From: an uncultured Bacillota bacterium
GTDB taxonomy: Bacteria; Bacillota_I; Bacilli_A; Izemoplasmatales; Hujiaoplasmataceae
Direction: 5' to 3'
Assembly: GCA_937862575.1 (NCBI GenBank)
Contig: CALMFM010000155.1
Span: 1 to 63,738, forward strand
DNA: 63,738 nt
In this document: piece by piece, positions 36,056-45,900 of the stretch
Position numbering within the stretch: the first letter of the stretch is position 1
How the letters are laid out: every line of letters starts with the position of its first letter
Notes under the pieces: model-generated
Told to the model about the DNA's origin: nothing
What the model saw: only the letters and a program-made list of their open reading frames with translations
The model's database searches: none
Position numbers and translations under genes: made by a program

Positions 36056-37354
36056 ATGAAAAAGTTATTAACTATACTAATATCAGTGTTCGCACTTTTC
36101 GCTTTAGTTAGTTGTACAGAAGAATTGCAACCAGATATCGTTGACTTCAGTTTAAGTCAAGAAAAAGTCACAACAATAACCGTTTGGATGGATGACACTG
36201 ATGGTGTCTTCATGGATCAATTGATTCCGGCATTCAACGCTGTTTATCCGAATATCGAAGTTAACTTCCAACACATGGGAGCTTTGGATTCACGTGACAG
36301 ACTCAAAACATACGGTCTATCTGGAAATGGTGCAGACGTGTTTATGTTCCCACATGACCACTTGTCATTAGCCATTCTTGAGGATTTGGTATACGAGTTA
36401 CCTAACGACCTTTATGAAGAATTGAATGATACGATTCTTGATGTCGCAATGGATATTGCCACAGCAGGATCAAGAGGATCAGCAAACCCTACATTGTATG
36501 CCGTTCCATTATCAATCGAATCAATCTTTATTATGTATAACAAAGACCTTATTTCTGACGAAGAAGTAGCCGCTTTGGAAACATGGCAAGATGTTATTGA
36601 ATATTCAGCCACATTCGCTACTGAAAATCCTGGAAAACAATTATTGACTACCAATTCACATTGGGCAGACAACTATTATCTAGAAGCTTTCTATTCAGCA
36701 TTTGGTTGGAGACCTCATGGAACAGATGGTACTGATGGTACTTTGGTTGGGTTCGAGAGCACAAACCTTACAAATGCTTTGGAATGGATTTATAACGATC
36801 TGAAACCGATAGTAACCGGTAACGACTCTTATAACTCTGTTGGTACATCAGCATTTGAACAAGGTCAAGCTGCGATGATTATTACTGGACCTTGGTCAAT
36901 CACAACTTTCGAAGGCAAATTAGATAATCTTGGAGCAACAACTCTTCCTGGCTTTGCCGAAGATACTCCTGGAGTTGTCGACGAAGTAAGAACATTTGCA
37001 GGATCACAGATGGTTGCAGTTTACAAATATTCACCGAATAAAGAAGCAGCAATCAGCTTTGTATCATTCTTGGCAACAGAAGAAGCTCAACAACTTCTTT
37101 ACACAACTTCAAATGACTGTCCAGCTCTGAAAGACCTGAGCAATATCGAAGGAATTTCAACTGACGTTTACATGCAAGTTATGTTGCAACAATTACAAAC
37201 TTCAATTCCAATGCCTACCATCGCTGAAGTCACATATTACTGGGCTGCAGCACAAACAATGGTAGTCAACATTTGGGATAGTGCCGCTGACATTGTTACA
37301 GAACAAAAGAAAGCCGAAGCATCATTCCTTGCTTCAAAAGCATTGGCCCAATAA
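36056..37354 (+). CDS. malE: Maltodextrin ABC transporter substrate-binding lipoprotein
   Basis: A family 1 extracellular solute-binding protein of about 432 residues. The start chosen is the ATG at 36056, 9 bases after AAGGAG; the in-frame ATG at 36050 is too close. The lipoprotein signal ends FALVSC (Cys about 20). The mature protein begins with TITVWMDDTD, then FNAVYPNIEVNF, and has the C-lobe GQAAMIITGPWSI and YKYSPNKEAAISFVSFL segments seen in maltose-binding proteins. Context with malF, malG, pullulanase and amylases supports malto-oligosaccharide specificity. Confidence 0.9.
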   Translation: MKKLLTILISVFALFALVSCTEELQPDIVDFSLSQEKVTTITVWMDDTDGVFMDQLIPAFNAVYPNIEVNFQHMGALDSRDRLKTYGLSGNGADVFMFPHDHLSLAILEDLVYELPNDLYEELNDTILDVAMDIATAGSRGSANPTLYAVPLSIESIFIMYNKDLISDEEVAALETWQDVIEYSATFATENPGKQLLTTNSHWADNYYLEAFYSAFGWRPHGTDGTDGTLVGFESTNLTNALEWIYNDLKPIVTGNDSYNSVGTSAFEQGQAAMIITGPWSITTFEGKLDNLGATTLPGFAEDTPGVVDEVRTFAGSQMVAVYKYSPNKEAAISFVSFLATEEAQQLLYTTSNDCPALKDLSNIEGISTDVYMQVMLQQLQTSIPMPTIAEVTYYWAAAQTMVVNIWDSAADIVTEQKKAEASFLASKALAQ

Positions 37355-37375
37355 AGACTTAGTGATAACTAGAAT

Positions 37376-37404
37376 GGCCTTCCGTAACAAGAAGGCCTTC
37401 TTTT
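37376..37404 (+). terminator. Intercistronic hairpin between malE and malF
   Basis: GGCCTTC (37376-37382) pairs with GAAGGCC (37391-37397), followed by TTCTTTTCT. It probably acts as a partial terminator or a 3-prime stabiliser, allowing more binding protein than permease. Confidence 0.65.
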
Positions 37405-37438
37405 CTAGGCATCTTGAATCAAATTTAGGAGAAGAATT

Positions 37439-39895
37439 ATGAAAAATAACGGAAAACACATATTAAAATCGATAGTCTCGGCTATTATTCCCGGATTGGG
37501 ACAGATTTTTAACAAACAATTCATTAAAGCAGCGTCTTTCTTTTTATTGTTTGCTATTTTCGTTGGTATTGAACTCTCCACCAGCCATTATTTCGTTACT
37601 GTAGATCCTTACGATAAATTAACTACTGAAACCGGCGAACTTTTCACTGACGATTTCTCGAGAAATTTCTATAACAACTATCTATACCAGCAATCTCGAG
37701 GGGAAGTAGATTTTCCTGACTTTGAAGTCTATCATGATGAAGTTAGTGCCGATGGCGTATTCTCTATGCATGAATTGCTTGATTACGTAGCTGAACAAAT
37801 TGTAGGCTCTTCGACTTCAAGATATTTTGTGCTATCGACCGATTTGGTAGTTGAAGGTACAGGGTTAAGCACATCAAATACAGGGGTGCTTAAAGATACC
37901 GATTTAATAATCGGAACCGATGACGCCGAAATTGAAACATTTGATTTCACTGATGTTAAGATTGGAATCACAATCTATATGAGCAATGATGTCGAATACT
38001 ACAGAGTTATAGCTGGGTCTGACGAGACTAGAGAAGTCTATTATGTTAATGTTAATGATAAGACAGACATCATCACTGATGTTGCCGGGTTTACCGAATA
38101 CAAGCGAGGCGATTCTTTGTATTATGATTCAACATTAGGAATCGTATTCATCAAATCGACCATCAGCGATTCTGTATTAGGCTCTTCTGATTATCGCTAT
38201 ACTAACATTCTTGACAGTTCGGATTATTATGATGCGACTGATTCCAATAATTTTACATATTTCAGTTCTTTGAAGAGATTGGATATCAAAGGAGATTTAG
38301 TATTCAGTTCAACAGGAGAATTATATGTAAGATATATACCTGAATTATCATACGAAATGGTGCATGGGTACAATGGAACAGAATTTACTGATTATTTCAG
38401 AAATTATGTAACCATGAGATACAATGCCAACACCAGTTTTGATTCCGGCAATTATAACAGAATGTTAATTGAGGTATATTTCTCAATCCATCCTGAATTA
38501 AGAACCGCATTCGAAACAGAGTTTTACAATTTCTTCTACGATAAAGCCGGGGCCTTTACGAGAGGCATCTGGTCACTAATTACACTTGGAACTACCGATA
38601 AAGTGGTTTACAATTATAAGAGTCTTCATGATCCGTTAAAGTCCGTGTCTTTCACCGAAGACAATATCACTTATGCGGCGGTATCAGGAATTCTTGATGA
38701 ATCCCCGCTTATCGGACATGTTTCATCATACTTGTTGATTCAAGGTTTGATTTATACATTGTTGCTGGCATATTTTATTCTAATTTATATTTGGAATATC
38801 ATTGATGCCTACAAAACAAGTAAAAATTATGCTTTGACTCAAAAGCATGTTACTGATAAAGAATGGTTCCACAACATCTTTACTCATGGATTTGAGTATT
38901 TCATGATGTTACCGGCACTATTCGTAATTACTTTCATTACAGTTATGCCAATTCTGTTCGGATTCCTGATCGCATTTACCAGTTATAGTGGGTTTGACTC
39001 CGATTCAGGCTTGTTTACTTGGGTTGGATTTTCCAACTTCACGAGAATATTCAGCTTCGGTGAAGGAATTCCATTTGCCGAAACCTTCTGGAGTGTATTG
39101 AGTTGGACAGTGATTTGGGCTATTTGTTCAACCGCCACCGTATTCTTCGGAGGTATGTTCTTGGCTGTCGTCATCAATTCGGAAAGAGTGCCTTTCAAGA
39201 AGTTCTGGAGAACTTTCCTGATTCTTCCTTGGGCAGTACCGGCATTGATTTCACAAATGGCTTTCTCGGTGATATTTAGCGATCGAGGGGTTATTAATTC
39301 CATCTTCAGCAAATTAGGGTTATATGAAGTCTTCCAAAACTGGGGGATTCTCGGACGAGCCTATGATGAAGCTTCAATGACGATTTTTCAAAAGTTGTTC
39401 TATCTTGGTTATAACAACATTCAATGGTTCTCGAACGCCAATAATATTTGGTTTGTTCGTATAGCTTTGATTATAATCAACATTTGGTTAGGGGCTCCAT
39501 ATTTCATGGCATTGATGACCTCAATCATGACCTCAATCGACCGTACTCTATATGAAGCGGCCGATATTGATGGAGCAACCAAGCAACAAAAATTCAAGTT
39601 TATCACCTTCCCGTTGGTAATGTATTCAACTGCACCAATTCTTGTTATGACCTTCTCAGGTAACTTTAATAACTTTGGTGTTATTTACTTCATTACCCAA
39701 GGAGGTACCGGTGCCGGAGACATTGATACGGCGTTCGCCGGTAGCACTGACATTCTGATTTCGTGGATGTATACCTTGACCGTAAGTAAACGGGTATATA
39801 ACATGGCTTCAGTGTTCTCAATCTTGATATTCCTTCTTGTCGGATCTATTGCTGCATGGAACTTCTCGCAGACAAGAGCGTTTAAGGAGGACTGA
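37439..39895 (+). CDS. malF: Maltodextrin ABC permease MalF with a large extra domain
   Basis: An 818-residue permease, far longer than the roughly 430-520 residues usual for MalF. The N-terminus has an IPGLGQIFNKQF segment and one helix (about 24-42). It is followed by about 375 residues predicted outside the membrane, a helix near 430-455, and then the standard permease part (about 475-818), with FITVMPILFGFLIAF and the EAA loop YEAADIDGATKQQKFKFI that contacts the ATPase. AGGAG precedes the ATG. The extra region is rich in Asp, Tyr and Ser and resembles nothing I recognise. Confidence 0.88.
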   Translation: MKNNGKHILKSIVSAIIPGLGQIFNKQFIKAASFFLLFAIFVGIELSTSHYFVTVDPYDKLTTETGELFTDDFSRNFYNNYLYQQSRGEVDFPDFEVYHDEVSADGVFSMHELLDYVAEQIVGSSTSRYFVLSTDLVVEGTGLSTSNTGVLKDTDLIIGTDDAEIETFDFTDVKIGITIYMSNDVEYYRVIAGSDETREVYYVNVNDKTDIITDVAGFTEYKRGDSLYYDSTLGIVFIKSTISDSVLGSSDYRYTNILDSSDYYDATDSNNFTYFSSLKRLDIKGDLVFSSTGELYVRYIPELSYEMVHGYNGTEFTDYFRNYVTMRYNANTSFDSGNYNRMLIEVYFSIHPELRTAFETEFYNFFYDKAGAFTRGIWSLITLGTTDKVVYNYKSLHDPLKSVSFTEDNITYAAVSGILDESPLIGHVSSYLLIQGLIYTLLLAYFILIYIWNIIDAYKTSKNYALTQKHVTDKEWFHNIFTHGFEYFMMLPALFVITFITVMPILFGFLIAFTSYSGFDSDSGLFTWVGFSNFTRIFSFGEGIPFAETFWSVLSWTVIWAICSTATVFFGGMFLAVVINSERVPFKKFWRTFLILPWAVPALISQMAFSVIFSDRGVINSIFSKLGLYEVFQNWGILGRAYDEASMTIFQKLFYLGYNNIQWFSNANNIWFVRIALIIINIWLGAPYFMALMTSIMTSIDRTLYEAADIDGATKQQKFKFITFPLVMYSTAPILVMTFSGNFNNFGVIYFITQGGTGAGDIDTAFAGSTDILISWMYTLTVSKRVYNMASVFSILIFLLVGSIAAWNFSQTRAFKED

Positions 39896-39897
39896 TT

Positions 39898-41211
39898 ATG
39901 CTTACATTTATCATTTTGGCAATTATTTGTCTGGCATTGTGGGCTTTATGGTTGTACTTTGACGTAAAAGCTATGATTAGAGAGTTAAACGAGAATTTGT
40001 ATGAAAACATGGTTCCTGATTTTCATGAATTTTGGCACCGATACAAATGGACTTTGCTATTAGCGATTATTAAAAGAGCTTTAATGGTTGTTCTCATTGT
40101 TGGCGGAATTTATGCTGTTATATATTTCTCAATACATTCAACTTTATTTAGATCGCTTACTATTGTATTCTTGGTTGTTGTTATATGGTTAACACATAGT
40201 GGGATTACAGGTGAGATATTTGAGAAAAAAGGGTATAAGAAACTAGCCGGAAATCTTGTTGGTTTAATTCCTGGATATGGAATTTATAGAGCAATCAAGC
40301 TTGAACCGAGAAAACAGATTCTAATAGGAGCTTTCAAAGAGATTGTAGGATTCAAAGAAATCATTATGAAGATGATCACTTTCGGATTCTTGACTTTAGC
40401 AGCTATTATTGTGGCATTCCCAGTGGTATATTTGATTGGAAGTTCTTTCACGGACACATCAGATCTTCCAACACTGCTATGGCCAACAAAAGACCTCTTT
40501 ACTTTCCAAAATTATGTATCTTTATTTGAAGACACCCAATTCTTTGTCTGGTATAAGAACACCTTTATCATTGCGATATTATCAATGTTGCTTGGTGTAG
40601 TTTTCGTTACCGGCGCTGGATATGTCTTCGCCAGATTCAAATTCAAAGGAAAGAAAGCTGGACTGATGACGATATTGGTTCTCCAAGTATTCCCTTCATT
40701 CATGGGACTTATTGCGATGTTTACGTTGTTCCAAGTCTTTGGATTATTAGGTAAACCTACTTGGTTGACAATTCTATATGTTGGAGGTAGCGTTCCAGGT
40801 AATATTTGGTTGATTAAAGGATATCTCTCGCAGATTCCTAAGGATTTAGATGAATCCGCCATGCTTGACGGAGCTAACAAATTCCAGATATTCTTCCAGA
40901 TCATCATGCCGTTGTCGGTTCCAATTCTGTCATTTGTGGCAGTGGGATTGTTTATGGCGCCTTGGATGGACTATATGCTTCCAAAATACCTATTGGACGT
41001 TCAGTTGGCAGGCTCGACAGACCCGGATTCGGTCCAAAAACAATGGACAATCGCCGTTGGTTTGTTCTCAATGATTCAAAATCCGCAATCGTCCAGCTAT
41101 ACGATGTTTGCATCGGGAGCTTTGATTGTGGCTGTGCCGATTACAATACTTTATATGATATTCCAAAGATATTTAATCGAAGGTATCGCAGCCGGTGCTA
41201 CAAAAGGATAA
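39898..41211 (+). CDS. malG: Maltodextrin ABC permease MalG with N-terminal extension
   Basis: A 437-residue permease, longer than the roughly 280-residue norm. The first 155 residues form an extension with about three hydrophobic helices (3-20, 57-80, 85-105). The MalG core begins near ITFGFLTLAAIIVAFPVVYL (about 160) and includes the EAA motif DESAMLDGANKFQIFFQI and the usual QRYLIEGIAAGATKG end. It starts 2 bases after malF. No ATPase gene (MsmX-type) is present, so the transporter must use one encoded elsewhere. Confidence 0.9.
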   Translation: MLTFIILAIICLALWALWLYFDVKAMIRELNENLYENMVPDFHEFWHRYKWTLLLAIIKRALMVVLIVGGIYAVIYFSIHSTLFRSLTIVFLVVVIWLTHSGITGEIFEKKGYKKLAGNLVGLIPGYGIYRAIKLEPRKQILIGAFKEIVGFKEIIMKMITFGFLTLAAIIVAFPVVYLIGSSFTDTSDLPTLLWPTKDLFTFQNYVSLFEDTQFFVWYKNTFIIAILSMLLGVVFVTGAGYVFARFKFKGKKAGLMTILVLQVFPSFMGLIAMFTLFQVFGLLGKPTWLTILYVGGSVPGNIWLIKGYLSQIPKDLDESAMLDGANKFQIFFQIIMPLSVPILSFVAVGLFMAPWMDYMLPKYLLDVQLAGSTDPDSVQKQWTIAVGLFSMIQNPQSSSYTMFASGALIVAVPITILYMIFQRYLIEGIAAGATKG

Positions 41212-41224
41212 TATTAATTTTGTC

Positions 41225-41268
41225 AAAGATGTTGATTTTGCTTTTAGAGCACTGTCAGCATCTTTTTT
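41225..41268 (+). terminator. Terminator of the malEFG operon
   Basis: AAAGATGTTGA (41225-41235) pairs with TCAGCATCTTT (41255-41265, one G-T wobble) around a 19-base loop, followed by T residues. Confidence 0.8.
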
Positions 41269-41310
41269 ATTTGCGAAAAGGGTATTTATATATGATAACT
41301 ATGCTGCATA

Positions 41311-41319
41311 TGTTATAAT
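41311..41319 (+). promoter_or_regulatory. Extended -10 promoter of lgt
   Basis: TGTTATAAT at 41311-41319 is an exact extended -10 motif, about 40 bases upstream of lgt, without a clear -35. Confidence 0.6.
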
Positions 41320-41356
41320 TTATAGTAAGTTATTTAAAGCATAAGGAGATGTTACT

Positions 41357-42157
41357 ATGTACCCATATTTATTACCTGATGTCTTCGGATATAATGTGCC
41401 AATGTATGATGTTTTAATCATGATTGGTATATTTGCCATGTTAGTATACACCGCCAGAAGATTTGAAAAAAACGATGGTTATACAAGAAAACAAACCAAT
41501 AGAATATTGTTATTGATTGTTGCCAGTTTGCTATTTGCATTGTTGACATCATATCTTTTTGACGGCTTGTTTCATACAATCGCCGAAGGAGAACCAACTT
41601 TTGGTTCGGTTACTTTCATCGGTGGATTGATTGGTGGTCTTGTTGCTTTTGTAATATTAATGAAGTATTTTTATAAAGAAGAAAACAAAGATATGAGAAA
41701 AATACTGAACACCGTAATAACCGGAGTAGTTTTAGCTCATGCTTTTGGAAGAATAGGTTGTTTTGCGGCCGGGTGTTGTTTTGGAATACCTACCGATTCT
41801 TTCTTGGGAGTGGTATTTCCTCAAGGACATGCCGCTGAAGCTTTTCCTGGAATCGCAATATTTCCTACTCAACTATTCGAATCCGCATTCTTGTTTATAC
41901 TGTTTTTCCTATTAAATAAGGTTAAGTCATTTAAATATATCGAATTGGAAGTATATTTAGTGGCTTATGGCACATGGAGATTCTTGGTGGAATTCATTCG
42001 TGGAGATGATCGCGGGACTTTATTCGGGTTCATTACAACACAATACAATGTATTTCCAACTCCTTCTCAATACCTCAGTTTGTTAATGATAATTTTCGGA
42101 GTTTATCTAATTATAAAGAGAAAAAAAGCAGATAAAAAAGCAGAGGCGATATTATAA
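41357..42157 (+). CDS. lgt: Prolipoprotein diacylglyceryl transferase
   Basis: Transfers diacylglycerol to the lipobox cysteine of prolipoproteins. The 266-residue, multi-helix protein has the signature HAFGRIGCFAAGCCFGIP (about 128-145) and the conserved Arg in EFIRGDDRG. It starts behind AAGGAGATG. The window encodes at least three of its likely substrates (YidC, the amylase, MalE). It shares one base with the next gene (TAATG). Confidence 0.93.
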   Translation: MYPYLLPDVFGYNVPMYDVLIMIGIFAMLVYTARRFEKNDGYTRKQTNRILLLIVASLLFALLTSYLFDGLFHTIAEGEPTFGSVTFIGGLIGGLVAFVILMKYFYKEENKDMRKILNTVITGVVLAHAFGRIGCFAAGCCFGIPTDSFLGVVFPQGHAAEAFPGIAIFPTQLFESAFLFILFFLLNKVKSFKYIELEVYLVAYGTWRFLVEFIRGDDRGTLFGFITTQYNVFPTPSQYLSLLMIIFGVYLIIKRKKADKKAEAIL

Positions 42158-42900
42158 TGTATGTCTTGATTACTGGAGCCAGTTCTGGAATCGGAAAAGA
42201 ACTTGCTCATCTATATGCCAAAAATGGCGACAACCTAATACTGGTCGCTAGAAGCCAAGAAAAACTGACCGAACTAGCCAAAGATTTAAAACCTAACGGA
42301 ATTGAAGTTCTCGTTAAACCTTATGATCTTTCATCATTAGATAACTGTAAAAAGTTGATAGATGAGATCAAAGGATATGAAATCAGGGTATTTATTAACA
42401 ATGCAGGGTATGGTAATCTTGGTTTTTTCCAAGACACCGATCTCGATTTGGAAATAAATATGCTCAATCTTAACATTTTAGCCGTTCATGTTCTAACAAA
42501 ACTGTATCTTCAGAACTTTACCGCTGGAGATGTTGTAAACATTAGTTCAATGGCTGCCTTTTTGCCAACACCAACTTTTGCGACATATGCCGCATCTAAA
42601 TCATATGTCAATTATCTTTCAAGAGCTGTCGATTACGAATTAAGAAGAAGAAAAAGCTCGATGAGAGTTTTGACAGTTAATCCTGGACCAGTTAAAACTA
42701 ATTTCAATGAACGCGCCAAGGCCAATATCAACAGAGGAATGGATGTAAAGAAATGCGCGCAAAAGATTTATAAAGGCATAAAGAAAAGAAAAGCTTTTAT
42801 AATCCCGGGATTTCAAATGAAATTAGCCTATTTATTTACAAAAATCACCCCAATTAACTGGCTGTTGAAGGCATCATATCACATTCAACAGAGCAAATAA
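42157..42900 (+). CDS. Short-chain dehydrogenase/reductase
   Basis: A 247-residue SDR oxidoreductase. Seen: cofactor loop TGASSGIGKELAHLYA, NNAGYG near 88, catalytic Ser in INISSMAAFLP-type context (VVNISSMAAF) and YxxxK in YAASKSYV, and the NPGPVKTNF segment. It resembles DltE/YqjQ-like SDRs of unknown substrate. It is translationally coupled to lgt by the TAATG overlap, which hints at a lipid or envelope role but does not prove it. Confidence 0.82.
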   Translation: MYVLITGASSGIGKELAHLYAKNGDNLILVARSQEKLTELAKDLKPNGIEVLVKPYDLSSLDNCKKLIDEIKGYEIRVFINNAGYGNLGFFQDTDLDLEINMLNLNILAVHVLTKLYLQNFTAGDVVNISSMAAFLPTPTFATYAASKSYVNYLSRAVDYELRRRKSSMRVLTVNPGPVKTNFNERAKANINRGMDVKKCAQKIYKGIKKRKAFIIPGFQMKLAYLFTKITPINWLLKASYHIQQSK

Positions 42901-42966
42901 GAAAAATATCAAAATTGTATATAACCCCAGCGAGTATATTACTCGCGAAAAGCACGTGGAGGGAAC

Positions 42967-45900
42967 ATGAACAATATATTGAAGTTTTTGGAATCTAATA
43001 ATTATATGAGAGAGGTCATAAGTGCTATTGAATTAAACAGACATCTCTATATAAATAACACAAACGAGGAAAATGCCTTGTTGGTTTTAATGGAATATTA
43101 TTCCAAAACGGACAAGACATTGTTTTTAGTAACGCCAAACTTATACAAAGCACAATTGATATATGATAAATTATGCCAAGTTATGGACACTGACAACGTT
43201 TGTTTCTTTCCTCAAGATGAATTTGTTACAAACGAACTACTTGTATCATCAATGGAGTTTCGGATTGAAAGAATTAATACGATTAAAAGAATCATTCATA
43301 ATCCACATAAAATCATTGTCATAAATCTGTATGGCTTGTTAAAACCCGAATTACCAATAGAAAATTGGACTAAATCTTTGTTGAGGCTGAAAAAGGATCA
43401 AGATTATCCTATTTCCAAATTGGCCGAACAATTAATGGAATATGGTTACAAAAAAGAGTATACAGTTGAAAAAATCGGTGACTTCTCAATTAGAGGAGGA
43501 ATCGTTGATGTTTATCCTTTGGGCTCGAAAAACCCGTTCAGGCTAGATTTTTTTGGTGACACTTTGGACGTAATAAAAGAGTTTGATGTCGATACTCAGA
43601 TTTCCATTACCAAAATTCATGAAATTGAGCTATTACCGATGGTTGAATTTTTCTATGGAGAAAAAGAGTATCAAATCATAAGAAACATCATGGAAACAAA
43701 AATCCAAAACAACAACTTTTCTGATGATACAATTGAATTGATATATAAGGATATGGAAAAACTCAATAACCACGATGAACTAGACAGATTGATTAGATAT
43801 CTTCCTTTTGTTACCGATAAACACTACACATTGATTGATCTGGTTGAAGACAAATCATTATTTTTTTTGGATTACCATAGAATTATTGAGCAAAACAAGA
43901 TATTGATTGAAGAAATTAAAGATTGGTATCTATCTTCCGGCGATTATCCGAAAATCAATTTCAGTATGCTTTATGACTTCAATGAAATTTTAGGTAACAA
44001 ATCCGTGATGGTTGACTACCTGGAATATAGGTATAAACACGAAGGCGCCAAGGTTTTATCGATATTTGGAAAAGAAGTAATGACTTACACAGAAAATATA
44101 AATCTGTTATACACCGAACTATCTAGAAATTTAGGAAAAAAAACACAGATTATTGCGTTTAAGTCCAAAGATTCATTGGATAAATTTACATCAGTATTAA
44201 AGGATAAATCAATCAATTATGTTACTTGCGCAAAAAATACCATAACTGAATATGCAATAAATCTAATAGTATCTGAAAAAGTATATGATGTGTATTCAGA
44301 CAGTTTTGAAATAAACATAATTACCGAAGAAGCAATAACCAAAAAATATATATCACGCAAAAGAGGCGACTATGTATCTGTATATCGCAAATCTCAGAGA
44401 GTAAATGATATAAATGATTTGGAAAAAGGCGACTACGTAGTACATTATGATTATGGAATTGGCAAGTTCCTAGAAATAAAAACCATGACATTTGGGAATG
44501 TCACAAATGATTATATCCATATAGAATATAGAGGGGGAGACAAACTATATGTCTCTTTGGATGCAATCGACCAAATTCATAAATATTCAGGAAGTGAAGG
44601 ATTTTCTCCCCAATTATCAAAACTTGGTGGACAAGATTGGAATAGAGCCAAGAAAAGAGTAAGAGAGCAAGTACAAGAGATCGCCGATCAATTGATAAAA
44701 CTATATGCAGAAAGAGAACATTCGGTTGGTTTTGTTTATGAAGAGTTTCCGACGATAGAGGAAGCCTTCCAAGAGAGTTTTCCATACCACGAAACTCCGG
44801 ATCAACTAAAGACAATTAATGATGTATATAAAGACATGTCCAAGTCAACACCAATGGATAGATTGGTTTGCGGAGATGTGGGTTTTGGGAAAACAGAGGT
44901 CGCTATGCGAGCAGCTTTTAGAGCGGTACTTAATGGCAAACAAGTAGCATATTTAGCCCCTACAACAGTTCTTTCCAAACAGCATTACAATACCTTCTCT
45001 GAGCGAATGAATGAGCACGGAGTAAATATTGCGCTTATGAATAGGTTTGTGACCAAGAAAACTCAAAAAGAAATTCTCAAAGGCCTTGAGGAAGGAACCG
45101 TGGATATTTTAATTGGAACGCACAGAATACTTAGTGACGACATAAAGTTTAAAAACTTAGGTTTGCTGGTGATTGACGAAGAACAAAGATTTGGAGTTAT
45201 GCATAAAGAGAAAATCAAAGAATTGAAAGTCAACATTGATGTAATGTCATTGTCGGCAACACCAATTCCGCGGACATTACATATGGCAATTATGGGTGTG
45301 AAGAATATGTCGATCCTTGAAACCGCACCAGAAAACAGATACCCGATTCAAACATATGTTCTAGAGAGAAACGACATCATCATAAAAGATGCTATCGAAA
45401 GAGAACTGGCACGAAACGGGCAAGTGTTTTACTTGTATAATCGAGTAGAGGATATTGATTTTATCGCTGACAAATTACAAAATCTAGTGCCTGAAGCAAG
45501 AATGGACATAGCTCATGGGAAAATGCGAAAAATGGACCTCGAGAACGTAGTTGACAGCTTTATAAACAGGGATTTAGATGTGCTTATATCTACAACCATA
45601 ATAGAAACAGGTATAGATATACCAAATGCGAATACTTTAATCGTCCACGATGCCGATTTATTGGGATTATCTCAACTTTATCAGATCCGCGGTAGAGTTG
45701 GTAGAAGCGATAAAATTGCATATGCATATTTAATGTACAAAAAAAATAAATTATTAACAGAAGATGCAGAAAAACGACTCAAGGTCATCAAGGAATTTAC
45801 CGAACTAGGATCGGGATTCAAGATAGCGGTAAGAGACTTGTCCATTAGAGGCGCCGGGGATGTTTTGGGAAGAGAACAATCTGGTTTCATGGATTCTGTT

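Noticed and set aside
40850-41318. Small plus-strand frames over the end of malG and the following spacer
   Set aside because: They overlap conserved MalG sequence and the terminator and lack translation signals.
42930-42946. Palindrome GCGAGTA-TAT-TACTCGC upstream of mfd
   Set aside because: It has no T tract, matches no operator I know and is too short to interpret; possibly an operator, but unsupported.
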